This document shows positions 44,472 to 56,517 of a stretch of DNA of 64,000 nt, piece by piece. Location: assembly GCA_030568195.1 (NCBI GenBank), contig JAJLTO010000005.1, positions 868,001 to 932,000 of the forward strand. The letters are read 5' to 3'. The notes beneath the pieces were generated by a model. That model was not told the DNA's origin. It worked only from the letters and a program-made list of their open reading frames with translations, and searched no databases. Source of the stretch: Dipodascopsis uninucleata var. uninucleata (lineage: Eukaryota; Ascomycota; Lipomycetes; Lipomycetales; Lipomycetaceae). The stretch's first letter is position 1. Every line of letters begins with the position of its first letter. A program made the position numbers and the translations under genes.

Positions 44472-45017
44472 TTAATGCGCAGTAAATCTCTCCTGCCTCT
44501 TTCTCAGTTTCTCCTTCTCTTCCTCACTCAAACGGGGACGCGCAGTGGCAGACGCGGCAGACGCAGGTGACGGCTGAGGTTTGGTGATTCTGTTACTGGA
44601 TTGCCGATTTCTATTTCCTCTAAACCGAGTGCTATGACTAGGTATTCTCTTTTTCTCAGCAAGAGGCTTATCTAGTTTTTCCACTGTGCTATTGTTCAGT
44701 AAAACATCAGCGCCGAACTTTTCTGCTCGTTCAATTAACTTATCAATCTCAGTGGAATCTTGACCAAATCGTTTCGCACGGGCCGAAGCCTTCTTCAAAT
44801 CTCCTAATAATCTCTCTTTCCGTTCCTCATCCGTTTCTTTATTAGTAGGTATGGATTCAGCAGGCGCAGCAGATGTCCTTTGAGCTTCTGCATCGGATGC
44901 TGGGAGTGATTCACTCTGATTAGACTCTACCACTCCGGCATCACCAAAAGTACTGCTCACTTTTGTAAATTCAAACTTTGATGAGTCACCTTGCTCCGAT
45001 TGTAGACCACTGCTCAT
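44472..45017 (-). CDS. THO1: THO1/SARNP-like RNA-binding protein lacking a SAP domain
   Basis: Intronless, 181 aa, hydrophilic. The centre (about 62-105) holds the Tho1/MOS11 C-terminal type repeat, in which ARAKRFG is followed by IERAEKFG; these helical A-R-x-x-R-F-G units are characteristic of Tho1, SARNP/CIP29 and MOS11. The flanks are Ser/Pro/Ala-rich and the C-terminus is a charged helix (LSEEEKEKLRKRQERF). Yeast Tho1 carries an N-terminal SAP DNA-binding domain; here the first 60 residues are low-complexity and no SAP helix pair is visible. The family couples mRNP assembly to export with Sub2/UAP56. It shares a 465 bp divergent promoter with TTC1. Confidence 0.7.
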   Translation of the reverse strand: MSSGLQSEQGDSSKFEFTKVSSTFGDAGVVESNQSESLPASDAEAQRTSAAPAESIPTNKETDEERKERLLGDLKKASARAKRFGQDSTEIDKLIERAEKFGADVLLNNSTVEKLDKPLAEKKRIPSHSTRFRGNRNRQSSNRITKPQPSPASAASATARPRLSEEEKEKLRKRQERFTAH

Positions 45018-45482
45018 TGTATAAGGTGTCCTTTGAAATTCTTAAATCGTTCGTAGTTATGGGTCGTGCGATATAGATGCTATGATCTCTCTACTTCAAT
45101 ACTATATAAAAGTATTTAATAATAAAAATCGGCCAATTGGTAGTAATATTAATTTAGTCAAAGACGAATATCTTGCTGTTTGATTGGAACTGCTGATTCG
45201 ATGTATTGAGCATGGGTTGAATAAGAAGAGTCTCTTGATATTCGTAGATGGGCTGTAAGAGAATACTCCGTATTACCTAGCATGTGTATTCTTCAGTATT
45301 GTTATTTTCTGACGTGCCTGAGCAAACGCATCATTTGATTACTAACAAATGTATTTATGATTATCTAATAATAACCCAAGATGATTTTGTGTTTATTATA
45401 CTCGTAAGTATATTCCATGGTAGTTTAGTAGTCCACCTACAGCTATTGGATTACAGAAAATAGCCCTGTACTTAATGCTAAA
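45018..45482. promoter_or_regulatory. Divergent promoter THO1-like / TTC1
   Basis: A 465 bp head-to-head intergenic region with no ORF of note. No individual element is assigned. Confidence 0.5.
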
Positions 45483-46295
45483 ATGGCTATCTTAGAGGAG
45501 ATAACTGAAAATCCTCCACAAACAGGTAAGATCTGTTTAGTGAATAACGGAAATTGGGTATGTAACTGACTGTGCTTTGTCGATATAGAAGAAATTAATG
45601 ATGCAGAGTGCGCAGGATCGACTAATTCACATGATGCAGCTTATTCTGAGAGCAGGCCATCTGCTGAATCAGCGCCATCAAGTCAAGATAACAGTGTGGA
45701 TTCAGAATTTGCTGTAAATTTAACTGAAGACAAGTTTACTCCGGAGGAGGAGAATCAGCTGATAGAAGAATCAAATCAAATTAAGTCAGATGGAAATGGA
45801 CTGTTTGCTAAAGAAGAGTATGACAACGCAATTGAGAAATATGAGAAGGCACTGGAAATTTGCCCTAAATACTTAAAAAAGCCTCAAGCTGTATTATGGA
45901 GCAATATATCTGCTTGTCAAGCTAAGAAAGCAGATTGGAAAGAAGCTGTATCTTCTTGTACGAAGTCAATAGATTTGGACAACGGCTATATAAAGCCACT
46001 TGTGAGACGTGCATATGCAAATGAGAAGCTTGATACCTGGTCTTCATTGCAGAGTGCTGTAGAAGACTATAAGAAATTGAAAGAGATAAACTCTAAATCC
46101 GCGACAGAATACGACATTGCTATTGCAAGATTACAGCCAAAAGTTAGCGAAGCGCAGAAAAAGGAGACAGCCGAGATGATCGACAAGCTGAAAGACCTTG
46201 GAAATGGTATATTACGGCCATTTGGTCTTAGCACGGATAATTTTAAAATGACACCTGACGGAAAAGGTGGCTATAGTATGAATTTCTCGAGATAA
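45483..46295 (+). CDS. TTC1: Tetratricopeptide-repeat co-chaperone TTC1-like
   Basis: Model of 249 aa with exons 45483-45525 and 45589-46295 (750 nt). An acidic, Ser-rich N-terminus (about 1-80) precedes three TPR units: IKSDGNGLFAKEEYDNAIEK, the AVLWSNISACQAKKADWKEA repeat and the YIKPLVRRAYANEKL repeat. The conserved C-terminal element LKDLGNGILRPFGLSTDNFK is diagnostic of TTC1 (TPR1) in eukaryotes. TTC1 proteins bind Hsp70/Hsp90 and Ras-like GTPases or G-alpha. The intron is a normal GTAAGA...ATAG of 63 nt with a CTGAC branch site. Absence of a TTC1 ortholog in Saccharomyces makes this gene useful for placing the organism; that absence is from memory. Confidence 0.88.
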
Positions 46296-46680
46296 ATTGG
46301 ATTCGAGAGTCGAATATGTATAGAATAGTTTATTTCATATATCAGTATGTTGAGGGACCTTTTCTCTGTGATTTTTGTCATCATACGTTTCAATGACCTC
46401 ACATACAAATGCATTGATATATCTATATTTTGAGAGGTATACAGTATTGACCGATTACCTTACCGAATGCTCGGTTTGACGTAGACACAACTTACGGTTA
46501 GGAAGTCAAGTTTTTAAGGATATATCATGCGATATTGTAGTAAACAGTAAGACTTTTATTTACGGAATTTTAGGAAAGCATTTTATGATAATAAAAGCAT
46601 CTAAAGAAGTAGAAACAGCAATTAACCTTATAGAATACACTTAAAGTTAGCTTTACCTTTCTTACATAACTGACGCCCAT
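46296..46680. other. Convergent 3' intergenic region
   Basis: 3' flanks of TTC1 (+) and OST1 (-). Nothing else seen. Confidence 0.5.
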
Positions 46681-48515
46681 TCAGAGTCGAGAAATTATCA
46701 TGTAGGCGAAGAAGAGCGTTGCAAGTGCAGTCGAAACTACTAATGGCTTCGTATAGTTATCTGCGGCCGTGTATGTGTATTTGACCTATAATTTACGCAT
46801 AAATTGATTAGAAAATCAATAATAGATGATCTCGGTTCTATAAAATACTTACATATACATCGTGTCTCTTGTGTTCGTCAACCAAATTAGACTTGCTTAA
46901 CGTCAGGACTGTACGACCAACAGTATCAAGATGTGACTTTAGTAGACTGATACTTTCGTTATAGTTTGTCAGAGTTGTGCTGACCTCGATATCGCTATAT
47001 AGAGGAATATACAATTAGTTATCTTGTTATACTCATGTTTAAATCAAGTTTATTCTTACCTTGCGCCCTGAGGAAGGACAACCTTGAAATCAACTTTGTC
47101 GTATATAACATTATCTGGACCCTCAAGATATGGTACTTTCAAGATGTAGGTGTCCTCGTCTACATCTGTGGTGACAACTCTAAGGTTCTTCTGTAAGTCA
47201 TGATTGTATCCGAGAGTAAAGGTGTAGTTCCAACCACCGAAAATTGGGTAACGAGGTCTCAATTCCAAGACTGGCGTCCTCTCATGGACTCGAAACGAGC
47301 TGGTAGAAACATTTCCGATTTCGTCAGTGAAATAAGTATCACGTACGCCTGGCTTTAAGGCCACCGTAAAGCCCCTGATAGCAACGGATCGCTCATTCGC
47401 CATACTTCCGGCATGGAATCTCAACCTGGAAAAAGGCTCACTCAATCTGTATCCAATATTGAATCAGCAAAATGTATAGCTAAAAAATTGCTGAGGCAGC
47501 TAAATGAAGTGATATACTTACTTAGCCGCGGCATTCTGAACATTATACTTTTCTTCAGTCGCCAAGTTACCGCCCCAATTAGAGACCCAGAGCTCTCTGC
47601 TCAACTCCTTGACCCGTACAATTGGATGACTGTAATCAAATTTAACGGAAATATCCTCAGCAATAAGTGGCTCAATGTCATAGTAAGGACCATATGTCAA
47701 AGTGTTACCTTCAACAATTGGTTCTTCCTTTGTCTTTGGGTAATTGAGTGCAGCACCACTGCCAAACCTTCGAAGCGCAAAATTCATGTTAATATATAAT
47801 ACAAGTTATTTCCAATCGCCATTTAAATATGAGAATATCCTTACTTAAATTTGAGGCGCTGACGCTCGACTGCGTAGGCACTAGTAAGAAATCTTGAGCC
47901 AGTCCAAATCAGTGCCTGGCTCTCGCTCTGCTTTATTTTCTTTGGCTGTACTTCCAATAGGTTTGTATATGCAGCCATAACTTGAATAGCAGCCTTATCT
48001 CCAGCATCAACACTTGTTGCAAGCTTTACTTTGAGAAAATACAGTTTTCTATAAAATATATTGGCTTGTATGCCACAGGCACACAATCAACCACAAGAAA
48101 AAGATCAGTTACTTATTCAATCATCCAGTACAACCAGGAAATTCAATTGACTAGATTAAAATGCTTACAGCTTTTCATTGTACGAGGTAGATTCAACAAA
48201 TATCAATTGCAGCACTTTATCCAATTTCTGCTTGATGTCGATGAAAGACATTGATTCATATTCGCTTGGAGTGTATGCCAAGTAGAAATATTCTTTTGAT
48301 ATCTTTGCTTCATTGGTAAAAGTATAGGAGACTGCCTCTCGAACATAGCTTTTCGACAGATCAAGCGTTCTCACGACATTAGTGATTTTGAATGTCTTTT
48401 CAGGTACGAAAGACGATGCCATGTCGGGTATACTCTCTGGTGCAGCTACACAGGTCTGCACAAGCATAAACAGCAACAGCCATGCTAGCACTAATATTTT
48501 TGACCCAGTGCGCAT
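46681..48515 (-). CDS. OST1: Oligosaccharyltransferase subunit Ost1 (ribophorin I)
   Basis: Model of 469 aa with exons 48515-48169, 48048-47845, 47767-47522, 47425-47060, 46994-46853 and 46785-46681 (1410 nt); yeast Ost1 is 476 aa. A signal peptide (LVLAWLLLFMLVQTCVAA) is followed by two lumenal beta-rich ribophorin repeats (RTLDLSKSYVREAVSYTF, FDYSHPIVRVKELSRELWVS) and conserved RPRYPIFGGWNYTFTLGYN. A single C-terminal membrane helix (KPLVVSTALATLFFAYMII) ends in a very short tail. Ost1 is a core subunit of the ER complex that N-glycosylates nascent chains, which fits with the many sequons in the protease upstream. The third exon uses a GAAG acceptor. It diverges from the 2OG-oxygenase gene. 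Confidence 0.95.
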
Positions 48516-49477
48516 CTTGATCCTTTTGCAAATATGTATCTGCTGACAGAATGCGCTTCAATCTGTCTATAAATTTGAATACCTAATGTTATTCGCGTTT
48601 CAGACAGTTTCCTCTCCTGAGTCTTTTGGTTCCTTGCTTTCTCTATTTCGGACACGTTCGTCATTTCAGTTGTAGGCCAGATGCAGCATAAATCGCCAAT
48701 AATGTCACCTCGTATTACGCGTGCGCTTGATATTACATCCGGGTAATACACGTTGTGATTGCATAACAAACTCGATAAAGTGAATAAGCAGGTTCTTTCA
48801 TGTGCAAAGTCTTCTGCACCAGCAGACATGGGCACTGTTATTTATTAATATTATGTCGAAGTCAACTGAAAAAACTCGTTAATTGATTTTATAGAGCTTT
48901 TCTGTACTAGAGACTGAGCAAGGCATAAATGATAGTAGATAGTAGCCATGTTCTGGCACGACGACTCAATACTCGCTAGATTCAAAAAAATACAAAGCAA
49001 GAATTTCGATAAGATAGATTTATGTAGTCCTACGGTACTAGAAATCATGGAGATCATATCACTAGAATTCACGTCTCCATAAGATTCGTTACTAATATAC
49101 TACGATTTTTCTTCATAGAAGATGCCACAATCTATTTTCATATTCTTGCAAGGAAACTCAATTCTCTAAATCCAGAACCTAGGTAAGAACCTTCTCAAAC
49201 TGCACGTATCATCTTCAAAATTTCTAGCAGGCCAATTTATCAGTGATTGATATCATTGCATTAACCATGTGTCTACAATTAAATTTTCACAACATATCCT
49301 CGGCCACTCGCACCTGGAGACAGCGATTATAAATCTACATCTCTATTCAAGAAATATATGCATCGTTAAATCCGGGTAACGCTGGTTCTCCACATCATGA
49401 CAAATGCCCTGGTATGACGATTCATTCTGATTAAGAAACTCCAAGAGAGAACTGCTAAGGATCGTAGACGTACAAAA
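48516..49477. other. Divergent intergenic region OST1 / 2OG-oxygenase
   Basis: A 962 bp head-to-head region. Minus-strand ORFs at 48491-48835 (114 codons, overlapping the OST1 start in another frame) and 48851-49072 lie here. They have no family signature and I do not call them, though a divergent small gene cannot be excluded. Confidence 0.45.
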
Positions 49478-51004
49478 ATGTCGAGAAGAGGTTTTTTACA
49501 CTATATCAAGTCATCCAGCTTTATATGTAGGGGCACGATATTGAACAAATGTTGTAAAAGCTCGAGATCATCCAGATCAAACATCGACTGCTTACTTTCA
49601 CATTCAAGGAAAGAGAACAGAATAGCTCATAGGTGGATGCAAATACGGTCTTATTCTAAGCAAGTCGATAAAGACACAACAGAATTAATCACTGAGGAAG
49701 AAGTAGATGACAATGATGCAATAGAAGTAAAATTTGACGACGTATTCCTCAGAGACTCATGCAGTTGTGCTGAATGTGTGGATCAAGACACCCTACAGAA
49801 GAGATTTTCGACGGCTGAAATTCCTCTCGACATCACGTCAAAGGTCAAAAATGTTTCAGAAGAAGGCGAACTAGAAGTAGAATGGCAAATTGCCGGCAGA
49901 GTGGTACATAATAGTATCTATTCGGAGTCATTCTTGCATCAGTATTCAAGTCCGCAAAACCGATATGACGCAAGATGGAGTTTCAAGAGCTCGCCAATAT
50001 ATTGGGACTCAAGCAATATCAGTGATCTTATAGTCAGGAAGTCCTATGACGAGTATATTAACAGCGAAGAAGACTTCGATGAATTGATACACGGCTTGTA
50101 TCGTACAGGCCTCGCATTCGTTACTGATGCTCCCGCGTCTGAGCAGGACGGAGACCAGATTGTGGTGGAGAAAATTGCTCGCAAGATTGGTTACATAAAA
50201 GAGACCTTCTACGGCACATCATGGAACGTCATAGCTGATCCTAATGCGAAGAATATAGCGTAAGCATTCTCATTCTGGAATATAAGGAAGTTTTGGTGGT
50301 TATTCACAACGTGAAAGTATACTAACTCAAAGAATAGATATACATCGAAAGTCCTTCCATTGCACATGGATCTTCTTTACTACGAATCACCTCCTGGTGT
50401 ACAATTGTTACATTGTATTAGTAATGATGCAGATGGAGGGGAGTCTGTATACGTTGATTCCTTTCGAGCAGCTTATGCAATTCTCGAACATGATCCCGCT
50501 GCGTTCGAAATCTTGTCAACATTTCCGATCACATTTCACTATCGCAATGATGGACAGCATTATGTTCAGACGCGTCCGTTAATTGAACTAGATAAATACT
50601 ACAAACGTTTTCATGATGACATGCCATCTAGACTAATAAGACATGTTAACTATTCACCACCTTTTCAAGCGCCTTTTGACCATTTTTGTGTCGAATCATC
50701 CTTGGAACTCCAGGATATATCTGAGCAATCGAAGTTCAGAGATTTTCTAAATGCTTATCAGCTATTTCATGAGATTATCAACCAGTCATCTCAGCAGTAT
50801 GAAGAGAAATTTGCTCCTGGTATCTGCGCGCTATTTTTAAATCGTCGTATTCTCCACAGTAGACGTGAATTCCGAGTATTGAAAAGTACTAATTCTATCT
50901 CTCTTTCATCGTCCACAAATGCAAGCCGTGGTCGCTGGTTAAAGGGCACATATCTTGACATCGACAGCTTTGAATCTAAACTTAGGGTACTTAACGGAAT
51001 ATGA
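49478..51004 (+). CDS. Gamma-butyrobetaine hydroxylase-like 2-oxoglutarate dioxygenase
   Basis: Model of 482 aa with exons 49478-50259 and 50338-51004 (1449 nt). The first 60 residues are Arg/Ser/Lys-rich without acids, as in a mitochondrial presequence. Next is the small N-terminal domain with the zinc-binding pattern LRDSCSCAECVD, shared by gamma-butyrobetaine (BBOX) and trimethyllysine (TMLH) hydroxylases. The TauD-type catalytic domain has the metal triad His270-x-Asp272 (LHMD) and His434 in NRRILHSRREF, with the distal Arg for 2-oxoglutarate. These enzymes make carnitine. BBOX versus TMLH cannot be settled from motifs. The family consensus around the second His is LHGR; here it is LHSR. 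The exon junction (IA-YTSKVLPLHMD) is supported by frame and a GTAAGC/AATAG pair. Confidence 0.9.
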
Positions 51005-51839
51005 CCAGAACAATGCAGATGGCCCCTGCTTAACACTCTTATTTATACGAATTCAAAGAATTATGCATTAATTGGACAATTACAATAGAGAAGTAAGCAA
51101 ATGTTAATAGAACATTTTAAATTGTCTTGTCTATATAAGTCCTTTAATAAAATGCTAAATTGTTTCCATCTTATCAATAATCTTTTCTTGAATTGAGTGT
51201 AGTTGAAAAAACTTTGTTGACGAGGTGCCTACGGAAAGTTCATTTTTTTAGGCACTTCAAAGGATAAGTAAATTTTGGGAGTCTATTAGTACAAGACGGA
51301 CTTTCGACGAAGAAAAAAAATAATCTCCGTATTTGACTTCCAATCAGCATTTCTTAGCTGAGACCTAGACAGATGGGTTTATGGTATTTATTTTGGATAA
51401 TACTGTTAGAATAACCGAGTAGTCGTTTACATTTGCAATGAAATGATAAGTAGTAGTTCTTCATACATATCTGCAGACAGTAATAATGTCTGTCAGGAAC
51501 GTGAAGTCGTCAATGCTACACTCTAGTGGTCGCTTTTCAAGATATGGACCATATGCGGGCCTTCAAAATCCAGTAAACGCAAGATCTGAGAAATTCAATT
51601 ATAGTCCAATAATTCATCGAATGAAACTTGTAAGTATCAGAATTGAGAGTTTGAAAAGTTCTGGAATTCTAAGGAACATTAGAGATCAAGATTCAGGGAC
51701 AAGGAGCTCTAACGATCTCTCTCAACTAGGCCACAATAAGCGAGTCGATTTTGGAATCTCTAAGAACGAGTAAAATAATCCCTGAAGGTATCATCTTACC
51801 TATTTGATTTCTAAAGCTTTGGGAAACGTGAGCACGGTG
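51005..51839. other. Intergenic region upstream of the PEBP gene
   Basis: Contains a plus-strand ORF at 51486-51773 (95 codons, basic, Ser/Arg-rich, could resemble a presequence). It has a GTAAGT inside, but I could not connect it in frame to the PEBP exons, so it is left uncalled. Confidence 0.4.
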
Positions 51840-52639
51840 ATGATTGTGATGCGATCTAGAAGTAAGATTAGAGAACAAAAAGCACTAATAGCATGATTTA
51901 ATCGGATTGTAGTAATTGATGAGTTCATTCCAAAGGCGTAAGTGTACTGCGCAAAAATTCATTTTGGTTAGTCTTGAGTTATACTAATCAGAGCTTTATT
52001 GCGCTTCTTTCATAGTCTCGTGTCAGTTGATTACGAAGACGGGCATCATGCAGCTATGGGCAACAACCTCGATATATCTGATATCCTCAAACAACCGAAC
52101 TTCTCAATAACCACAGTCAATGATGGAGAAGAAAATTCTTCTATATACACATCATTAAGCTATACCATCGCTATGACGTGCCCAGACCTATTGGTTAACA
52201 CAGATATCGACAGGTTTTCATTTGGAGATAATGCAGTTAATACATCTGAAGAGCCAGTTGCAAAAGTCCTTTCTCAACAACAGACAACCAGGCAGTTTGC
52301 ACATTTTTTGATATCAGGACTTAAATTGTCAGACGCACGGCACAATAACACAGGTTCCGTACTTCTGGATTATATGCCATCATTTGAAGGAAGCGTTTCG
52401 CGGCGATCTAGATACGTATTCTTGCTTTATAAAGAGGATTCTAGGTTACGTCCTAGATCACCAACTAATAGAATTAACTGGTCTCAATCAGGCGAGAATA
52501 TGGGCGTCAGAGAATGGGCCAATACAAATAAACTTACACTTATAGGTGAATAACAAAGTTAGATAGTTAATTGATCTGTCACGACCGGTTTTGACTGATA
52601 TATTTTGCAGGTGCGAATTACTTCAATTTAAAAAGTTGA
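51840..52639 (+). CDS. Divergent phosphatidylethanolamine-binding protein (PEBP family)
   Basis: Model of 201 aa with exons 51840-51861, 51913-51937, 52016-52545 and 52611-52639 (606 nt). The two small first exons encode the N-terminal helix ending IIDEFIPKA, which joins LVSVDYEDGHHAAMGN, the usual PEBP start (IDEFxPxxLLxVxY...VxxGN). Then come YTIAMTCPDLL (strand of the ligand site), RQFAHFLISGLKL, SRRSRYVFLLYKE and the closing LTLIGANYFNLKS. Canonical PEBPs have DPDxPSR and GxHRY in the anion pocket; here these read CPDLLVN and RSRY, so the pocket His and Asp are lost. The closest yeast relatives are Tfs1 (carboxypeptidase Y inhibitor) and the mitoribosomal Mrpl35; which one applies is unclear. 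Confidence 0.82.
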
Positions 52640-53588
52640 ATCAGTCTATATGTAGTAATAGACTCCTTTAGATGGTGAAGTAAGAAACGTTTATGTGAAA
52701 CGTCTGTCAATTGTAATGTAATGTTTACGATTGGAAAGCTTTTGGCAATTGTGTATATAAATACTGGAAGCTATTACAGGCGCACTTTTCATATATCGAG
52801 AAATCTGCTCTTATCAAGTTTTCTAAGGTTGATGCCATTAGAAATTTTGTGGATAACGACCAACTTGCTGATAATACTGCAATTTCATTTATTTGACTTG
52901 GTACTCTGCATCTGAAATTTTTTTTTTAGATTGTGCATAAACACGGGATACACATTTTTCATTTCTTATTGATAATATGCATTGGCCGTGCTAGATTATG
53001 AGTGATTTTATTTATAATGAAGATTTTTTGAGACTGCCAATTTCTCATGTATTTATCAATGTCATAATGAATTGTCATAATTGGCAATTTCACAGAGCCA
53101 AGCTAGATTCTTTTCAAGAATCAAGTCAGAAGCTTTGTATTATCTTGTCATTGCCTCTTCGAAACCTAGGACCATTATTTAACGATATTGAATAAATTCT
53201 TATTTGACTTCTATTTACTACCTTTATTGGAAGTTAGCACAAAAGTTCAGGACATAATATAATATACACCCTGCAAGGGGAAATTTTCAGGACAATACAT
53301 CTAATGAAACAAACGTCTCTTAATGATAGCTTAAAAAAACTGACAGAACTTTGAGACGAAAGAGATCATCAGCGTAGAATCTAGGCTAAAAAAAGGAAGA
53401 GTGAACGATATCATGATAGTATACAACACAGTAATATAATAGACGGCAAAATGAATTTGTCTTGTGCATCACTATCAACCTTCGAATGATACTATTATAA
53501 TATCATCAAAAACCTTTTTTCTAAGTATGACAAAATTATTGTATATAAACACAACGATAAAAGAACAAATTTTCCATTATTATAACAA
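52640..53588. other. Convergent 3' intergenic region
   Basis: Very AT-rich 3' flanks of the PEBP gene (+) and MED14 (-), with a T tract near 52918-52929. ORFs at 52721-52915 and 52998-53195 lack any signature. Nothing else seen. Confidence 0.5.
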
Positions 53589-56517
53589 TCAAACCTCAGA
53601 ATTGATCGCCTTGTGAACTCGTTGAATAGTTTCTTCTAATGCTGAAAGATCACATGCGACTCCTATGTCCATACCAGTAACATTAGGAGAACTGGCATTC
53701 CATATACTTTTACAAGCAGCAGAAGTAATAAAGCCAGGTATTTGACTACTACTGTCAGTTATATAGACCAGCTGCTTACCAACCCTAGTCTTAAGCTTTA
53801 CATCAATTGCGTGTTTCTTACTCTTATACATTATCCTATAATCCGTAGCACTATGGGCAAGGAAATACACATCGCCATTGTCAAGATTATTTCCCGCCTT
53901 TAATATTGGTTCAGTTAGTGGTAAAAGAGATATTACCGACATCAGTCCATGACTGTCCAGTAAAAATTGTAAAAAGTATTGTATCCGTCTATGTGGATTT
54001 GTATTCGGCTCCAACGAAAGTTTCATTTTTTGCTCGTCTAAGAACGTGATGATCATTTTAAGTCCAGGAAGATAGTATAAACTGACTCTGCTTAGCGATA
54101 TTTCATCAAGTTCGAAATTGAATGATCTAACAGTCTTTGCAAAGCTGATCATACGCTCTATTCTGCTAAGTCGATCGAGAACTGTCGTAAGAACCTGAGT
54201 TTCAGGAGAAACCTCTACTTCCAGGCTAAACTTTCCATTTTGAACATCTATTATAACATCTGACGAATTCGTTGCAACTGCATTTGTTGTGACCGCCTGC
54301 TTATCTATATCTCCCGATAATCGCACAGCACCTTTATTACCCAACTGCTTAGGTATTATATATTCCAATCTAAACATAGACTTCGCCCATGATGATTTCG
54401 TGACTAAAGAAGAATCGAACTCAATAACAGTATCAGAATCGGGATTTTCATCCCCAGTACCAACAAATTTAAAGCCGATACCACGCTTCTTCAGATCATC
54501 AGCTATAACGTGAAACATCAGTTTAGCAGATACCAATCGATAAAGCTTCTCGCTGTTCTCAGGTGAGAAGAGTACGTCAAGTGATTCTGTAACATTAATA
54601 CTCTCAGCCCAGGACACAGCCCAGCCACCTTCAATTGGTCTTAACTCAGTTAACAACAATTTAGTAGGGCTACCAAAAATAATAGCGACGACAAACCAAG
54701 CTGAAATCCATTCTTTTCGACGAAATATAGATAGCTGCTTGCTTCCAACACCAAAGTATTTTCGAAGGTCTTCTTGCTTGATATTATTGATTTTGACAAC
54801 TTCCCAGTCTGCTGAAGTCAGTTTGGCTTCAATATCATTCTGGAGCAGAGAATGCCTGAGATTGACAATTATGTTCAATATAGCATTAACATCGTGATTT
54901 TGGGTATTCAAAGATTGTTCCGCGGCATGTATTAGCTTATCACCTCCTTCCACAACTATGCGACCTGTTAAATGTTCAATTGTAAGATAAGTGGTCATAT
55001 TAGGAGTTAATTGCAATTTCAATTTGGTATCAGAAACTGGTGTTATAAGATCTGGGACCGTCTTCGATATTGACGAAGACAAAAATTGAACATATAGAGA
55101 AGATATGAGCTGCTGTATATGGAATACAATGACCTGTGAGAGAATTGACTCTGCAGAAACTGTCGACTGGTCAATTGAAAACACCATATGAGGCAGATTA
55201 CGTGGCCGCCATCTGACTCCAAGATCTTTAGATTTGAGCACTCCAATCTCAACGGAAGTCTTTGATCCTGTCTGTTCAATCCAATATTGTAAGAAAATTG
55301 TAAATCTATCGACATAGTATTTCACAGCGAGAGTTCCCATCCAGACACCATTTACCAAGGCATTGAATTGCTGGTGTAGTATGAGTAACTTATATGAAAT
55401 TGTGAATGAGTGTAAATATTCATATAAACCATGAAGCCCTCTAGCCGCTAATAGTTCATTGCCAACTCGCTCAATTGAAGTACGAATAGGAGTGGTCACC
55501 TTTGCGGGAGGATCAAAATTAAATCTGAAATCCACTACAAAGAGCTGGGCTTGCGCACTGCCATCGGCTATACTAACGTCAACCTCAAATTCACCAGCAG
55601 CTATAAATGTTGCTCTGCCATTAGCAATTTTATAGTTTCTTAGCCGATCTGGAATATTTGTTGCGGGTGTCAAACGTAAAGATAGCAGCACGTTCAATTC
55701 TCTTAAAACTGAAAGAATCTTTTGTGGAGAAAGAGGCTCAAATCGAACGTAATGGAACTATAACAAATAAATATACAAAAAATTGACCGTTAACCAGATT
55801 TGCATGATTTTATCCTTTTACACCTATTTAATATAGGATACCATAGACCTATGAAAGTGCTAAATAAAATAAGATAAACCTACAGTTGAGAGCCTAGGTC
55901 GCCCAAGAACAAATACTTCAAGAGCTGTAGCAAGATCGGGATTCCGTAGTCTAAATTTATAGCAGACAAATCAGTAACCTTCATAAACACCTCTTCCTCT
56001 CCGTAAAGTCACCTATCTAGCAATTCTTGAAATTGATAATCTATCAATGTACCATCCCTGAAATAAACAACAACATCACTCCTTACCTTGCATTTCCCAA
56101 ATCCTTTTTAACTGATTGCAGCGCCCATACGACGTTTGAAAAACAATTTTTCTGTCCACTAAGCCAGGACACAACATCGATTATTCGAGACAGTTCGCCC
56201 GCACCTCTTGACCACTGCGTAAGCACGAGAAGCTTGATGTACTGCTGCCGCGTGTGAATCAAAAAGTTAAGAAACTTGCGTTTCTTTGTCATGTCATTTG
56301 CAGCAGGAAGAGTTTCGAGAATATTAGTGAGCTCGGAATATGTATTCTCGACTAGTCTAGTAACAACATGCGATAGAGGGATGAAATTTTCTGATATATG
56401 AGGTATAGGAGGATAGGTAAAAGCCGCTGGCAGCAGCTTTTTACCATCCTCCTGCTTTTGCTGAACAACCTGCTTTAGTTCGTTGTTTGCATCGGTTTGA
56501 GCTTCTTGCGCGCTCAT
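53589..56517 (-). CDS. MED14: Mediator complex subunit 14 (Rgr1)
   Basis: Model of 903 aa with exons 56517-56087, 56057-56013, 55950-55884 and 55757-53589 (2712 nt). The conserved Med14 N-terminal domain is unmistakable: IPLSHVVTRLVENTYSELT, KKRKFLNFLIHTRQQYIKLL, VLTQWSR and LRNPDLATALEVFVLGRPRL followed by FEPLSPQKILSVLREL. The two small internal exons (45 and 67 nt) are needed to complete that domain. The large last exon carries the repetitive alpha/beta C-terminal region. Med14 is the architectural backbone linking head, middle and tail modules of Mediator for RNA polymerase II. The length is shorter than yeast Rgr1 (1082 aa) but within the fungal range. Confidence 0.93.

Noticed and set aside
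48491-48835. Minus-strand 114-codon ORF overlapping the OST1 start
   Set aside because: It runs into OST1 in a different frame and matches no family; could be 5' UTR. Kept only as a note.
51486-51773. ORF proposed as N-terminal extension of the PEBP gene
   Set aside because: The only strong donor inside (GTAAGT near 51630) is in a phase that does not join the PEBP exons.
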